From contig NZ_AP018933.1 of assembly GCF_003610015.1 (NCBI RefSeq), positions 2,328,035 to 2,392,034 of the forward strand: a stretch of DNA of 64,000 nucleotides. Reading direction: 5' to 3'. The notes under the pieces were generated by a model. That model was not told where the DNA came from and did no database searches. It saw nothing but the letters and a program-made list of their open reading frames with translations. Below, in pieces: positions 39,846 to 49,645 of the stretch. The position numbers and the translations under genes are program-made. Positions within the stretch are counted from its first letter, which is position 1, and each line of letters starts with the position of its first letter. The DNA is from Zymobacter palmae (GTDB taxonomy: Bacteria > Pseudomonadota > Gammaproteobacteria > Pseudomonadales > Halomonadaceae).

Positions 39846-40958
39846 TCAGCGCTGGGTGCTCAGTAGCGCAATGATCGAATCCTGACTGATCTCACCGATA
39901 AAGCGCTCGTTTTCATCCTGCACGGGCACCCAGTCGATGTTGTACTCATACATACGCGACAACAGTACGCGCAGGTTATCGTCCCACTGGCTAGTGACAG
40001 CCAGCGGCTGGCGATAGTCACCTACCGGACGGTCTTCCAGCACGCCTTTAATGTCCTGACGACGAACCTGACCCTGTGCCTTGCCGTGTTCATCGACGAT
40101 CACGATATGGCGACGCTCGTGGTCATCCATCAAACGACGCACGTCGGCAATCAGTGTACTGCGCGATACCGAGATTGGCTCGCTCACCGCATCGCCCGCT
40201 GCTACTAGCAGCAGTCGTTTGAGGGTACTGTCACCGCCCGTAAAGGTCGCGACGAACTCGTCGGCCGGACGCGCCAACAACTCATCCGGGGTTGAGAACT
40301 GCACCAAGCGACCATCGCGGAACATCGCGATCTTGTCCGCCAGCTTGAGCGCTTCGTCAATATCGTGGCTGACCATAATGACCGTCTTGCGCAGCTGTCG
40401 CTGCATCATCAGGAATTCGTCCTGAATGGCGCTGCGGTTGATCGGGTCGATGGCACCGAAAGGCTCATCCATCAACAGCAAGGGCGGATCAGCGGCCAAC
40501 GCTCGGATCACCCCAATGCGTTGCTGCTGGCCGCCCGACAGTTCGTTCGGGTAGCGCGATAAATAGCGCGAAGGCTCCAGCGCCACCATCGACATCAGTT
40601 CACACGCACGTTCGTGCATGCGCTTCTTGTCCCATCCCAACAGCTTGGGCACCACCATGATGTTGTCTTTGATGGTCATGTTGGGGAACAGACCGACCTG
40701 CTGAATGACATACCCCAGCGAGCGACGCAGTTCGACCTTGTCGATGCCGCGGGTGTCGTTGCCATCAATCAGGATACGACCGGAAGTCGGCTCGATCAGG
40801 CGGTTGATCATCTTCAGCGTTGTGGTTTTCCCACAGCCCGAAGGGCCAAGGAATACGCACATCTCGCCGCTTTTGACGGTCATGTTGACGTGGTCGACGG
40901 CAGTCGTCAGCCCTTGTTTCTGGCGAAACTGCTTGGTCAGCGAATCAAGTTCGATCAT
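39846..40958 (-). CDS. Osmoprotectant (glycine betaine/choline) ABC transporter ATPase with CBS domains
   Basis: A 370-residue OpuCA/ProV-like ATPase. Walker A GPSGCGKTT is at residues 38-46, followed by signature ELSGGQQQR and Walker B LLLMDEPFGAIDP. The part after about 255 holds two CBS domains, which in OpuA-type systems gate transport by ionic strength. It overlaps the permease gene by 4 bases and is the last gene of the leftward transporter operon. Confidence 0.9.
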   Translation of the reverse strand: MIELDSLTKQFRQKQGLTTAVDHVNMTVKSGEMCVFLGPSGCGKTTTLKMINRLIEPTSGRILIDGNDTRGIDKVELRRSLGYVIQQVGLFPNMTIKDNIMVVPKLLGWDKKRMHERACELMSMVALEPSRYLSRYPNELSGGQQQRIGVIRALAADPPLLLMDEPFGAIDPINRSAIQDEFLMMQRQLRKTVIMVSHDIDEALKLADKIAMFRDGRLVQFSTPDELLARPADEFVATFTGGDSTLKRLLLVAAGDAVSEPISVSRSTLIADVRRLMDDHERRHIVIVDEHGKAQGQVRRQDIKGVLEDRPVGDYRQPLAVTSQWDDNLRVLLSRMYEYNIDWVPVQDENERFIGEISQDSIIALLSTQR

Positions 40959-41608
40959 GCACGAATTCCCTTGGAAGTCAGCAGGTTCTGAATCTGGTGA
41001 AGAATGATGTCAACGATGATGGCCAGCAGTGTGACGATGATCGCCGCAATGAATATCTGCACCTTGTTGCTCTGTCCAATGGCGTTGGTGATCAATAGCC
41101 CCAAGCCTCCGGCCCCGATGACGGGAGCGATGGTCATGGTGCCTATGTCCATAACGACAGCCGTACGGATGCCGCTCATGATGGAAGGCACGGCAATGGG
41201 AATATCCACCATGAATAGCCGCTGCCAGTAAGTCATGCCGATACCGCGCCCGGCTTCCTTGATGCTGTCGTCCACGCCGCACAACGCGAGGTATGTATTG
41301 CGAATGATGGGCAACAGCGAATAGATGAAGACGGCAGAGATTGCCGGAGCCGCGCCCAGCCCCATGCCATAGCGGGCATAGAACGGCATCATGATCCCGA
41401 ACAGCGCGATGGCTGGCAGCGTGATCATCATCGTCGCGATCGACATGATGGGAGCGGCCAGCCAACGTAGTCTGACGCACAGCACGCTGAGGGGAACACC
41501 GATGATCACGGCAAGCAGTACCGCGGCACCAACCATCAGAAGGTGCTGCACGGTCAAGATACCGACCTGGTACCAGTCCATGTTGAGCAGTGCATTGATA
41601 AGCGTCAT
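40955..41608 (-). CDS. Osmoprotectant ABC transporter permease (first copy)
   Basis: A 217-residue permease of the OpuCB/ProW type with five or six membrane helices. The EAA-like loop with G-x-G-M-T (DSIKEAGRGIGMTYWQ) contacts the ATPase. It overlaps the ATPase start by 4 bases and follows its binding protein by 9 bases. The second permease at 43543-44229 is related but clearly diverged. Confidence 0.9.
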   Translation of the reverse strand: MTLINALLNMDWYQVGILTVQHLLMVGAAVLLAVIIGVPLSVLCVRLRWLAAPIMSIATMMITLPAIALFGIMMPFYARYGMGLGAAPAISAVFIYSLLPIIRNTYLALCGVDDSIKEAGRGIGMTYWQRLFMVDIPIAVPSIMSGIRTAVVMDIGTMTIAPVIGAGGLGLLITNAIGQSNKVQIFIAAIIVTLLAIIVDIILHQIQNLLTSKGIRA

Positions 41609-41617
41609 GTAAAAGCC

Positions 41618-42553
41618 TTAAAGCAGATGCTGCTGAACAAGATAGTCGCGTGCGACCTGAGACACCGAACGCCCTTCGACGTCGACGCTGCCGTTGAGGC
41701 GACGCATGGTGCTTTCGTCCAGCGTATCAGTGAGCGCCTTCAGTAACGGCGCCAAATCAGGATGTGCCGCCAAATAGTCACTGCGTACGATGGGGGCCAC
41801 GTTGTAGGCGGGGAAATAATGCAGGTCGTCCTGCAGTACCCTCAGCCCGAAGGCTTGGATACGACCATCGGTGTTATAGACCACGCCCGCCTCGGCCTGC
41901 TCGGCCTGCAACGCAAGATAGACCAGTCCGGCATCCATCGAGCGCTTGTCGCCGCGGCTCAGGTTGAGACCGTAGCGCTTGGCCATTCCGGGCATACCAT
42001 CTGCGCGGCCATCAAACTCGACGTCCATGGCAAACAGGTGGTGGCGTTCGGGCGTTTCGCGCACATAGCGGACATAGTCACTCAGCGTGCGCGGGTTACC
42101 CACCTTCTGTGCGATGCCTTCGGGCATGGCAATGGCATAGGTATTGTTGAAGGCGGGTGACAGCCACGTCAGGCCCAGCGCGCGGTCCAGATCATAGACG
42201 CGCTGGAACGACTGGCGTTCGTCCAGCAGTTCATCGACGTGGTGATATTCGATCAGCGATGTACCGATGTATTCCCAGACCATGTCCAGCTCGTTATTCA
42301 GCTGGGCGGGCCGCGTCATGGAAACGGTCAGTCCCCAAGAGGTTTTAACTTGGTAACCATGCTTAGCCAGATACATTTCGGTCATGGTGGCCAGCAGGCG
42401 CTGCTCGGTGAAGGCCTGCGCACCTTGGCGCAGTACGGCCCCTTGAGCGGTCTGGGCAAGCCCGGCACCGATGAGCGCAAGGCCCATCGCGCAGTAGCGA
42501 AGAGAGCGCCCATACATCAGGCACTGCCGAGCAACAGAAGAAAGCACGTTCAT
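41618..42553 (-). CDS. Osmoprotectant-binding periplasmic protein (first copy)
   Basis: A 311-residue OpuCC/OsmF-type substrate-binding protein with an N-terminal signal peptide (about 1-38, ending TAQG/AV). The binding-pocket region MVWEYIGTSLIEYHH and WLSPAFNNTYAIAMPE are typical of quaternary-amine binders. It is a diverged duplicate of the next gene upstream (42561-43466), with which it shares the whole domain plan. No lipobox is seen, so it is a soluble periplasmic protein. Confidence 0.9.
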   Translation of the reverse strand: MNVLSSVARQCLMYGRSLRYCAMGLALIGAGLAQTAQGAVLRQGAQAFTEQRLLATMTEMYLAKHGYQVKTSWGLTVSMTRPAQLNNELDMVWEYIGTSLIEYHHVDELLDERQSFQRVYDLDRALGLTWLSPAFNNTYAIAMPEGIAQKVGNPRTLSDYVRYVRETPERHHLFAMDVEFDGRADGMPGMAKRYGLNLSRGDKRSMDAGLVYLALQAEQAEAGVVYNTDGRIQAFGLRVLQDDLHYFPAYNVAPIVRSDYLAAHPDLAPLLKALTDTLDESTMRRLNGSVDVEGRSVSQVARDYLVQQHLL

Positions 42554-42560
42554 GCAAACC

Positions 42561-43466
42561 TCAAAGAAGATGATGCTGTGTCAAAAAGTCATGAGCGACC
42601 TTGGACACGGCCTGCCCTTCGACATCGACCTGCGCATTGATCCTGCGCATCGCGTGTTCATCGAGAAGGTCCGTCAAGTCCTTCATGAGCGCCGCCAGAT
42701 CGGGATGCTGGCGCACATAAGCCGTTCTTACCATGGGCGCAACGCTATACGCGGGAAAGAAGTGTTTGTCGTCCTCTAGCACACGCAGGTTGAAGGCCTG
42801 AATGCGCCCATCAGTGTTATACACCTCACCGGCCAATGCCTGCTGCCCTTGCAGCGCCAGATAAACGGCACCAGCATCCATAGAACGCAGGTCGCGGCGA
42901 GGGATCGACATGTCATAACGCTTCATCAGGCCCGGCATCCCATCAGGGCGGTTACCGAACTCGATATCCATAGCGATCAGATGGGAGGTATCAGGCGTGC
43001 GGCGCAGATAGTCGGCCAGCTGGCTGAGCGTACGGATATCGCCTTCCTGCTCGGCGACTTTTTCCGGCATAGCAATCGCGTAGGTATCATTGCACGCGGG
43101 CGACAGCCACGTCAGCCCCAGTTCACCATCTAATTCAGATACACGGCGAAAGGTGCCCTCTTCATCAAGCTGTTCATAGACATGATGATAATTGACCAGC
43201 GAGGTCCCGGTGTATTCCCACACCATGTCCAGTTCGCCGTTGGCAAGCGCCGGGCGCGCCATCGACGTCGGCAGCCCCCATGACGGGATCACTTGGTAAC
43301 CGTGCGGTGCGAGATACTGCTGTGTCATTTCAGCCAGCAGACGCTGGGACGTGATGGGTTTGACGCCCAAGCGCAGCACATCGGCTGCGGCGGAGGAAAG
43401 CGAGAGGCCCACTGCAGCGAGTGCCCCAGTGGTGTACATGCAACAACGGGTCCAGCTAAATCTCAT
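42561..43466 (-). CDS. Osmoprotectant-binding periplasmic protein (second copy)
   Basis: A 301-residue binding protein of the same family, with MVWEYTGTSLVNYHH and WLSPACNDTYAIAMPE. A signal peptide ends near SSAAA. The start at 43466 is preferred over an in-frame start at 43514 because it gives a normal signal peptide. It lies 7 bases upstream of the first copy. Two binding proteins feeding one ATPase would widen substrate range, or one may serve the second permease. Confidence 0.88.
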   Translation of the reverse strand: MRFSWTRCCMYTTGALAAVGLSLSSAAADVLRLGVKPITSQRLLAEMTQQYLAPHGYQVIPSWGLPTSMARPALANGELDMVWEYTGTSLVNYHHVYEQLDEEGTFRRVSELDGELGLTWLSPACNDTYAIAMPEKVAEQEGDIRTLSQLADYLRRTPDTSHLIAMDIEFGNRPDGMPGLMKRYDMSIPRRDLRSMDAGAVYLALQGQQALAGEVYNTDGRIQAFNLRVLEDDKHFFPAYSVAPMVRTAYVRQHPDLAALMKDLTDLLDEHAMRRINAQVDVEGQAVSKVAHDFLTQHHLL

Positions 43467-43542
43467 GAGGCGTTCTCGGTTCAAGGCCGCAGAACGCGTA
43501 GAACAACGCTGCAAGCGGCCTCTTTCACGGGGTGGACAGCGC

Positions 43543-44229
43543 TCAGAAAGCAGCTGGTTCGGTGGTCAGTGCACCGCGGGGCGCGATCAGTCGAGTCAAC
43601 AGGGCCATGATACCGTCCAGTATCAGCGCCAGCAGCGACGTTGCCACGACGCCAATCAGCATCTTGGTATTGTCGTGCAGATAGATACCGGGAAGGATCA
43701 GGCTACCCAGACTGTTGGCCCCTATCAGATAGGCCAACGGTGCGCTGCCGACGTTGATCGCCAGCGCGGTGCGCACGCCCCCCATAATAGTGGGGACGGC
43801 ATTGGGAAGTTCGACCAGCCACAGCTGCTGCGAGGGCGTCAAGCCGATGCCGCGCGCCGCTTCACGCATCGAAGGATTGATGCTTAGCAGGCCTTGATAG
43901 GTGTTGCGGGCGATCGGCAGCAGTGATGCCAGCCAGAGCGCGATAATAGTAGGCACTTCGCCTATACCAAAGACGATAAGAGCGATCATCAGGACAGCCA
44001 TCGGAGGAACGGCATTGGCAACGTTGAAGACTTGCATGCCAATTTCGCCATAGCGGCGCAGAGAGGGACGACTTAACACGATCCCGGCCACCAGCCCAAT
44101 GGACAGTGCCATCGCCATCGAGATACCCACCAGCATCAAGTGCTGACCGGTATAGAACAGCAAATCATCCTGGTACAGCTTCAACAGGTCTATGACATGG
44201 CTCATGCCTGAAGAAATGGCGTCAAGCAT
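43543..44229 (-). CDS. Osmoprotectant ABC transporter permease (second copy)
   Basis: A 228-residue permease with the same fold as the one at 40955-41608; the EAA-like loop reads SMREAARGIGLTPSQQ. The start at 44229 has AGAGGATCACG upstream, so the longer frame from 44265 was not used. First gene of the operon permease-binding protein-binding protein-permease-ATPase. In OpuC-like systems two different permeases can form a heterodimer, which may be the case here. Confidence 0.9.
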   Translation of the reverse strand: MLDAISSGMSHVIDLLKLYQDDLLFYTGQHLMLVGISMAMALSIGLVAGIVLSRPSLRRYGEIGMQVFNVANAVPPMAVLMIALIVFGIGEVPTIIALWLASLLPIARNTYQGLLSINPSMREAARGIGLTPSQQLWLVELPNAVPTIMGGVRTALAINVGSAPLAYLIGANSLGSLILPGIYLHDNTKMLIGVVATSLLALILDGIMALLTRLIAPRGALTTEPAAF

Positions 44230-44560
44230 CGTGATCCTCTGGTATACATTGCCCGCTTTCTGCACGCTAGCGTCAGAAAGAAAAGTGAAGCGTCATTCGT
44301 GCAGCGGCACTCCCTGACAAGCCAAGGCAGCGACAAAGCGCCCCACAACCATAACACACGGTTATTAATTAAACGACACAAAAGAAGGTGGCATTATTAC
44401 TGCTATTCTGATGCTCCAAGGCCAGCACGCATGCCACCGCACCGCGCTATTACGCACATCGCTCCCCTTTCCGCCCATCACGCCAACGTAGACAGAAAAC
44501 CCATGAAAAGAAAAGGGCAACACCACTGGCATTACCCTTTTCCGGTCATCACTGGGACGA
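44230..44560 (-). other. Intergenic region between the osmoprotectant and polyamine operons
   Basis: About 330 bases. It should hold the promoter of the osmoprotectant operon (right to left) and does hold the terminator of the pot operon (44511-44541). No gene is supportable. Confidence 0.4.
44511..44541 (-). terminator. Terminator after the pot operon
   Basis: On the minus strand AAAAGGGTAA (44541-44532) pairs with TTGCCCTTTT (44520-44511) with one G-U pair, followed by CTTTTC. It lies 19 bases past the potD stop. Confidence 0.7.
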
Positions 44561-45655
44561 TCAGCGCGAGCGCACTTCACTCCATATCTTCTGGAACGTC
44601 TGCAAAGGCACACCGTCTAGCCCCGGCAGCATGTGCAAGCGCTGCTGCTCTTCATCCGTCGGCCATGCTGGCGCTTCGCGCAGCACGTCGTCCAGATAAG
44701 GCTGCGAGGCCTGGTTGGGCGACGCGTTATAAATGTAGTTCGACAGTGCCGCCCCTTGCTTAGCATCCATCACGAAATTGATGAACGCATGCGCTAATTC
44801 GGGGTGAGGTGCTCGTTTGGGAATCATCATGACATCGACCCAGCGCTCGGAGCCTTCCTTCGGCAGCATATAGGCCAGATGCTCGAAGCCTTCGGGGTCT
44901 TCGTTGCGCTGATTCACGAAATCGCCACTGAACGTCACGCCGACCCGATTTACGCCGCGCACGACTTGTGACAGCACTGGGGCACCATCAACGAAGCCTG
45001 TGAAGTTGCTGCGCTGGCGGGTTTTCAGCAGCAGATGGGCCGCGTCGATCCACTGTTTCTGATCCTGACAGGTATACCCATAGCCCAGATAGGCACAGGC
45101 GGCCGCGATCATCACATTGCCGTCGGTCTGCATCGAAAACGGTGCGTCAGGGTTGAGCTTAGGATCAAACAGCAAGGCCCAGCTTTTCGGTGCATTCGGA
45201 AAAACACGCGTGTCGTAGACCAGCCCGGTGGAGCCCCACTGATAGGGCATGCTGTATTTCAGACCGGGATCATAGTCCGCTTCGGCGAATACCGGCAGCA
45301 GATTGCGCTCGTTGGGCAGCTTGGAATGATCCAGAGGCTGAACAAGCCCCGAGTGGATCAGGCGCGGAACGTAGTAGCTTGATGGAATGACCAAGTCGAA
45401 CTGGGCATCGCCACCCGCCTGCAAGCGAGCATACATGTCCCCCATGGTGCCGAAATAGTTCAGCACCACGCGCGCGTTGTACTGCTTCTCGAACGCATCA
45501 ATCACTTCAGGGCTGGTGTAATCCGTCCACGTGAAGATATACAGCGTTTCACGGGCCGATGCCGCCATGGGAAGCGCCAGCAGCGCCGCACAGCCCAGCC
45601 ACCGAGCACGGCGGCAAATGCCATTAATCGTGTGCCGTATGCGGTGCATCATCAT
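44561..45655 (-). CDS. potD: Spermidine/putrescine-binding periplasmic protein
   Basis: A 364-residue PotD/PotF-type polyamine-binding protein with a signal peptide ending near MAASA. FTWTDYTSPEVIDAFEKQ parallels the PotD NWTEYVPP start, and VIPSSYYVPRLIHSGLVQPLD and SMPYQWGSTGL line the ligand site; these are family segments cut to short pieces here. Last gene of potABCD; its start overlaps the potC stop by 4 bases. Choice of spermidine over putrescine is an inference from operon type. Confidence 0.9.
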   Translation of the reverse strand: MMMHRIRHTINGICRRARWLGCAALLALPMAASARETLYIFTWTDYTSPEVIDAFEKQYNARVVLNYFGTMGDMYARLQAGGDAQFDLVIPSSYYVPRLIHSGLVQPLDHSKLPNERNLLPVFAEADYDPGLKYSMPYQWGSTGLVYDTRVFPNAPKSWALLFDPKLNPDAPFSMQTDGNVMIAAACAYLGYGYTCQDQKQWIDAAHLLLKTRQRSNFTGFVDGAPVLSQVVRGVNRVGVTFSGDFVNQRNEDPEGFEHLAYMLPKEGSERWVDVMMIPKRAPHPELAHAFINFVMDAKQGAALSNYIYNASPNQASQPYLDDVLREAPAWPTDEEQQRLHMLPGLDGVPLQTFQKIWSEVRSR

Positions 45656-46458
45656 GCGCGCGCCCTCTTTCTCCAGTTGCCCAGCAGCATGATGATCACG
45701 GCCACCATCACCGCCAGAATCATCAGACTGCCGATAGCGTTGATCGACGGCGAGACCCCGCGCTTGATCGAACTCCAGATGTAGATCGGCAACGTGGCGC
45801 TTTCTGGCCCTGCGGTGAAGAAGCTGATGGCGAAGTCATCGAACGACAGCGTAAACGACAGGAAGAACGACGACAGCAGCGCCGGCTTGATCTCGGGCAG
45901 GATCACGTGCGTGAAGCGCTTAGACGGTGACGCGTAGAGGTCCTGCGCGGCATCGAACAGTGCGGCATCCATATTGACGAAGCGCGAATACACCAGCAGT
46001 GCCACAAACGGAAGCTCGAAGGTCACATGCGCCAGCGTCATGGTAGTCAGTCCGGGCGAGAAGAGGCCGATCCAGCTGCCCACCTTGACGAACGAGGTCA
46101 TCTCGGCCAACCCAAATACGACGTCAGGCATTACCACCGGCAGATAGATCAAAGCGATCAGCCAGCCCAGCCCGCGCCGACGGTGCCGATAAAGGCCATA
46201 CCCCAGCATGCTGCCCAACACCAAGGCGATAGCAGAGGAAGACACCGCCAGAATCATGCTGTTTTTGAAGGCACTAAACAGCTCTTCGTTTTCCAGCAGC
46301 TGGCGGTACCAGCGCAGTGAGAACCCGGCGAAGTGTGCGGTGCTGTTGATGCTGTTGAAGGAATACAACACCACCATGCCTAACGGCAGATAGAGAAACA
46401 GCACCATCAGCCACCAGAAGATGCCAAACATCGGGTGCCGACGTTGAACATGCCTCAT
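45652..46458 (-). CDS. potC: Spermidine/putrescine ABC transporter permease PotC
   Basis: A 268-residue permease with six membrane helices and an EAA loop (DAAQDLYASPSKRFTHVILP) that docks on PotA. FTLSFDDFAISFFTAGP is characteristic of PotC/PotI. It overlaps potB by 4 bases and potD by 4 bases. Confidence 0.92.
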   Translation of the reverse strand: MRHVQRRHPMFGIFWWLMVLFLYLPLGMVVLYSFNSINSTAHFAGFSLRWYRQLLENEELFSAFKNSMILAVSSSAIALVLGSMLGYGLYRHRRRGLGWLIALIYLPVVMPDVVFGLAEMTSFVKVGSWIGLFSPGLTTMTLAHVTFELPFVALLVYSRFVNMDAALFDAAQDLYASPSKRFTHVILPEIKPALLSSFFLSFTLSFDDFAISFFTAGPESATLPIYIWSSIKRGVSPSINAIGSLMILAVMVAVIIMLLGNWRKRARA

Positions 46459-47369
46459 ACCAGCACCTCCTCGCCACCGCCGAACTTGCGCCCCATCCGG
46501 CGCAGTAGCCAGATACCCACCAACGTGGCGATCAACATCACCAGCGCACCTGCAGCCCCTAGCGGCCAGTTGGCCCCTTCTGCAAACTGCAGCGCTACTA
46601 GGTTACCGATCATCATGGCACGCCCACCGCCCAGCAGTTCGGGCACCACGTACATACCGAAAGCCGGGATCGCCACCAGCACCATGCCGGCCAGCAAACC
46701 TGGCAGTGTCTGCGGAAAGATCGCCGCCCAAAACGTCTTGTACGGCGAAGCGTACAGGTCTCGTGCCGCTTCGATCTGCGACACGTCGAGCTTCTCGAAC
46801 GAGTTGTAGAGCGGCAGCACCATGAACGGCAGGAAGTTGTAGACCAGCCCCAGCATCACCGCGAACGGTGACGGGTACAGCCCCATCCACGGTGACAGTA
46901 GCCCCATCGCACTGGCCGCATCGGAGAGCGGCGTTTCAGGCGCCAGCAGGTTCATCCAGCCAAACGCACGCACCACTTGGTTGGTCCACGACGGCACCAC
47001 CAGCATCAGCAACATAACGGGGCGCAGCGAACGGCGACTGGTAGCGATGTAGTACGCCAACGGATAGGACACCAGCATCGTCAGCACGGACGAGATGACG
47101 GTATATTCCAGCGAACGCAGCAGCGTGTAGATGTTGGCAGGACTCCAGCCCAAAACGCCGTCACCGGCCAGCTGGTCGAACGCCGACAGTGTCAGTGGCA
47201 GCGTAGGCTGGCCATAGGTGTCGTTCGACATGAACGCCATCGACACCAGATACAGGCTGGGCAGCACCAGAAACAGCGAGATCCACAGTACGGATGGCGC
47301 GGTCGTCCAGAGCAGGTGGCGGGTTTCACGCCGCCGAAAACGCCGATAGGCGTCATGTGAAGCAGTCAT
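46455..47369 (-). CDS. potB: Spermidine/putrescine ABC transporter permease PotB
   Basis: A 304-residue permease partner of PotC. The EAA loop is EAARDLYASPYKTFWAAIFP and the late motif GMYVVPELLGGG is typical of PotB/PotH. It follows potA by 47 bases. Confidence 0.92.
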   Translation of the reverse strand: MTASHDAYRRFRRRETRHLLWTTAPSVLWISLFLVLPSLYLVSMAFMSNDTYGQPTLPLTLSAFDQLAGDGVLGWSPANIYTLLRSLEYTVISSVLTMLVSYPLAYYIATSRRSLRPVMLLMLVVPSWTNQVVRAFGWMNLLAPETPLSDAASAMGLLSPWMGLYPSPFAVMLGLVYNFLPFMVLPLYNSFEKLDVSQIEAARDLYASPYKTFWAAIFPQTLPGLLAGMVLVAIPAFGMYVVPELLGGGRAMMIGNLVALQFAEGANWPLGAAGALVMLIATLVGIWLLRRMGRKFGGGEEVLV

Positions 47370-47416
47370 GAGGCATTCCCTCTCGATTCGGCATCCAGTT
47401 CAGACGAAAACAGCAT

Positions 47417-48586
47417 TCAGCTGTCGATCACCACGACGTCTTCGGGATAGATTTCGATCTGTACCCGGCTTCCCACCTTAAACAGGCGGTCGCCACTGTT
47501 GCGTTCTTCGACGAGAATTTCCGCATCGCCACAGGCCAGCTCATATTCGACGGTGGCCCCGTGGTAGTAGCGACCAATCACGTCCCCTTCCAGTCGATTG
47601 AGCTTAGCCCCAGGCTCGACACCGGGAGTGCCCGGCAGACTCAGCTCGATGGTTTCGGGACGAATCAGCGCCACTTTGCCCGGTCGCGACGACTCGGTGA
47701 TCAGATCACCCAACGCCGTTTCAACCTGACGGCCACTCTGCGCAGTGATATCAAACAGGTTGTCGTGCCCCATAAAACTGGCAACGAAGCGATTGACCGG
47801 CGTTTCGTATACTTCCTGCGGCGTGCCCACCTGCTGGATCTTGCCATCGTTGAGTACCGCGATGCGGTCGGACATCACCATGGCTTCTTCCTGATCATGA
47901 GTCACGAACACGAAGGTCATGCCCAGGCGCTGCTGCAAAGCACGCAGCTCGAACTGAAGCTGTTCGCGCAGCCCGGCATCCAATGCAGAGAGGGATTCAT
48001 CCAACAACAGCACGTCAGGCTCGCAGACCAGCGCGCGCGCCAGCGCTATACGCTGACGCTGACCGCCCGACAGTTGGTCGATGCGGCGGTTGAGCAGGCC
48101 ATCCAGCTTGATAATGGTCGCGATGTCAGCGACACGGCGAGCCTGATCTTCCTTGCTGATGCCTTGCATGCGCAAGCCAAAGGAGATGTTGTCGCGCACG
48201 TTGAGGTGCGGGAACAGGGCGTAAGACTGGAAAACGGTGTTGATGCTGCGGCGATGCGCAGGCGTCATGGTGACGTCGCGGTTACCGATCGAGATCACGC
48301 CAGCATCGGCAACGTCCAGTCCGGCAATCAAACGCAGAAGTGTGGTCTTGCCACAGCCGGAGGGGCCCAACAGGGTGAAGAATTCCCCGGGCCGGATATC
48401 AAGGTCGATATCGTCAAGCGCGATGGCGTCATCACCGAAGCGGCGAGACAGATTACGCAACGAGATCGAAGAGGCTTCGCGCGGCGCACCGGCTGCAGGA
48501 ACGCCGCGCGCAGCCTCGGTGGGGGGATCGTCCATGGCTGCGCTGTTTTCCGCAACCCCGGTTGATTGGGAAGGGGTTCCCGTCAT
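47417..48586 (-). CDS. potA: Spermidine/putrescine ABC transporter ATPase PotA
   Basis: A 389-residue ATPase: Walker A GPSGCGKTT (about 74-82), signature QLSGGQRQR, Walker B LLLDESLSALD. The DES in place of DEP is also found in E. coli PotA and supports the polyamine assignment. A C-terminal TOBE-like regulatory domain (about 290-389) follows. The first 38 residues are a low-complexity Ala/Pro extension not seen in E. coli. First gene of potABCD. Confidence 0.92.
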   Translation of the reverse strand: MTGTPSQSTGVAENSAAMDDPPTEAARGVPAAGAPREASSISLRNLSRRFGDDAIALDDIDLDIRPGEFFTLLGPSGCGKTTLLRLIAGLDVADAGVISIGNRDVTMTPAHRRSINTVFQSYALFPHLNVRDNISFGLRMQGISKEDQARRVADIATIIKLDGLLNRRIDQLSGGQRQRIALARALVCEPDVLLLDESLSALDAGLREQLQFELRALQQRLGMTFVFVTHDQEEAMVMSDRIAVLNDGKIQQVGTPQEVYETPVNRFVASFMGHDNLFDITAQSGRQVETALGDLITESSRPGKVALIRPETIELSLPGTPGVEPGAKLNRLEGDVIGRYYHGATVEYELACGDAEILVEERNSGDRLFKVGSRVQIEIYPEDVVVIDS

Positions 48587-48717
48587 GAAGGCGTCTCCAG
48601 AAATATCAATTGCCGCACAAGGTTGCGCGACTACTGTGCCAGAAGGACATCTAAGGAAATGAACGCGCAGTGTATATAAAGTTGCGCGAGATGCCAGCCG
48701 TTTTGACGAAAAAAGAT

Positions 48718-48751
48718 GAAGCGGGATGACGCACCCTCGCGTCCCCGCTTC
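48718..48751 (-). terminator. Terminator after prmC
   Basis: On the minus strand GAAGCGGG (48751-48744) pairs with CCCGCTTC (48725-48718), followed shortly by a six-T run. It ends the hemA-prfA-prmC operon 33 bases past the prmC stop and insulates potA. Confidence 0.75.
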
Positions 48752-48784
48752 CTCGGCATTAACACTACATGCTGTGCAGTAGTA

Positions 48785-49645
48785 TTACACCGTGTGATTC
48801 ATGGGTTTCTGACCTAGGCTGACGCGCGGCTGCTGCCCCAAATCCGTCAAAGATTCCACCTGTACATAGCCGCATTCGTTCAGCATAGCGCATACCGCCT
48901 CGGCCTGGGTCCAACCGTGCTCAAGCAGCAGCCACCCTTCCGGTCGCAGAAACTGCCAAGCGGTATCGACCAAATGACGCAAATCGGCAAGACCATCATC
49001 GTCCGCCACCAGCGCCGAGCGAGGCTCGAAGCGCACATCACCTTCATTAAGGTGATGATCATCCGCCGCGATATAAGGGGGATTGGAAACGATCAGCTCG
49101 AAACGAGCCGTCGGCGGCAGCGCTGTGAACCAGTTGCTTTCGATAAAACGAGCATTAGCGATACCCAGCCGCCGAGCGTTGCGCTGTGCAAGTGACACGG
49201 CCTCGGGCACAACATCCGCGCCGATGACCTGCCAGCCTGCTCGCTCACTGGCAAATGCCAGCGCAATTGCCCCGGTGCCTGTGCCCAGATCCAGCAACTG
49301 CCCCTCCGCACGAGTCGCGCGGGCGAGCGCAGTGTCAACCACCAGCTCCGTATCGGGGCGCGGAATCAGGGTATGTGGCGCGGTTTCCAGTGTCAGCCCC
49401 CAGAACTCGCGCTCACCGATCAGATAAGCAACCGGCTCGCCCGTATGGCGACGTTCAATCAACGTGGCAAAAGCGGCTCGTGCCTCTTCTGCAATAGTCT
49501 GATCGCCCCAGGTGTACAGCCACGTGCGCGGCTTGCCGATGACATGACAAAGCAGCAGTTCAGCATCAAGGCGTGCCGTATCACTGCTGGAAGATAAGGT
49601 CTGCGCGGCCGCTTTCAACAGCGCATCAGCGCTTATATCGCTCAT
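48785..49645 (-). CDS. prmC: Release factor glutamine methyltransferase
   Basis: PrmC (HemK) methylates the Gln of the GGQ motif in release factors RF1 and RF2. SAM-binding [13 protein letters not shown] and the catalytic NPPYI are both present. The 286 residues match the family. Its start overlaps the prfA stop by 4 bases, placing the enzyme with its substrate. Confidence 0.96.
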   Translation of the reverse strand: MSDISADALLKAAAQTLSSSSDTARLDAELLLCHVIGKPRTWLYTWGDQTIAEEARAAFATLIERRHTGEPVAYLIGEREFWGLTLETAPHTLIPRPDTELVVDTALARATRAEGQLLDLGTGTGAIALAFASERAGWQVIGADVVPEAVSLAQRNARRLGIANARFIESNWFTALPPTARFELIVSNPPYIAADDHHLNEGDVRFEPRSALVADDDGLADLRHLVDTAWQFLRPEGWLLLEHGWTQAEAVCAMLNECGYVQVESLTDLGQQPRVSLGQKPMNHTV

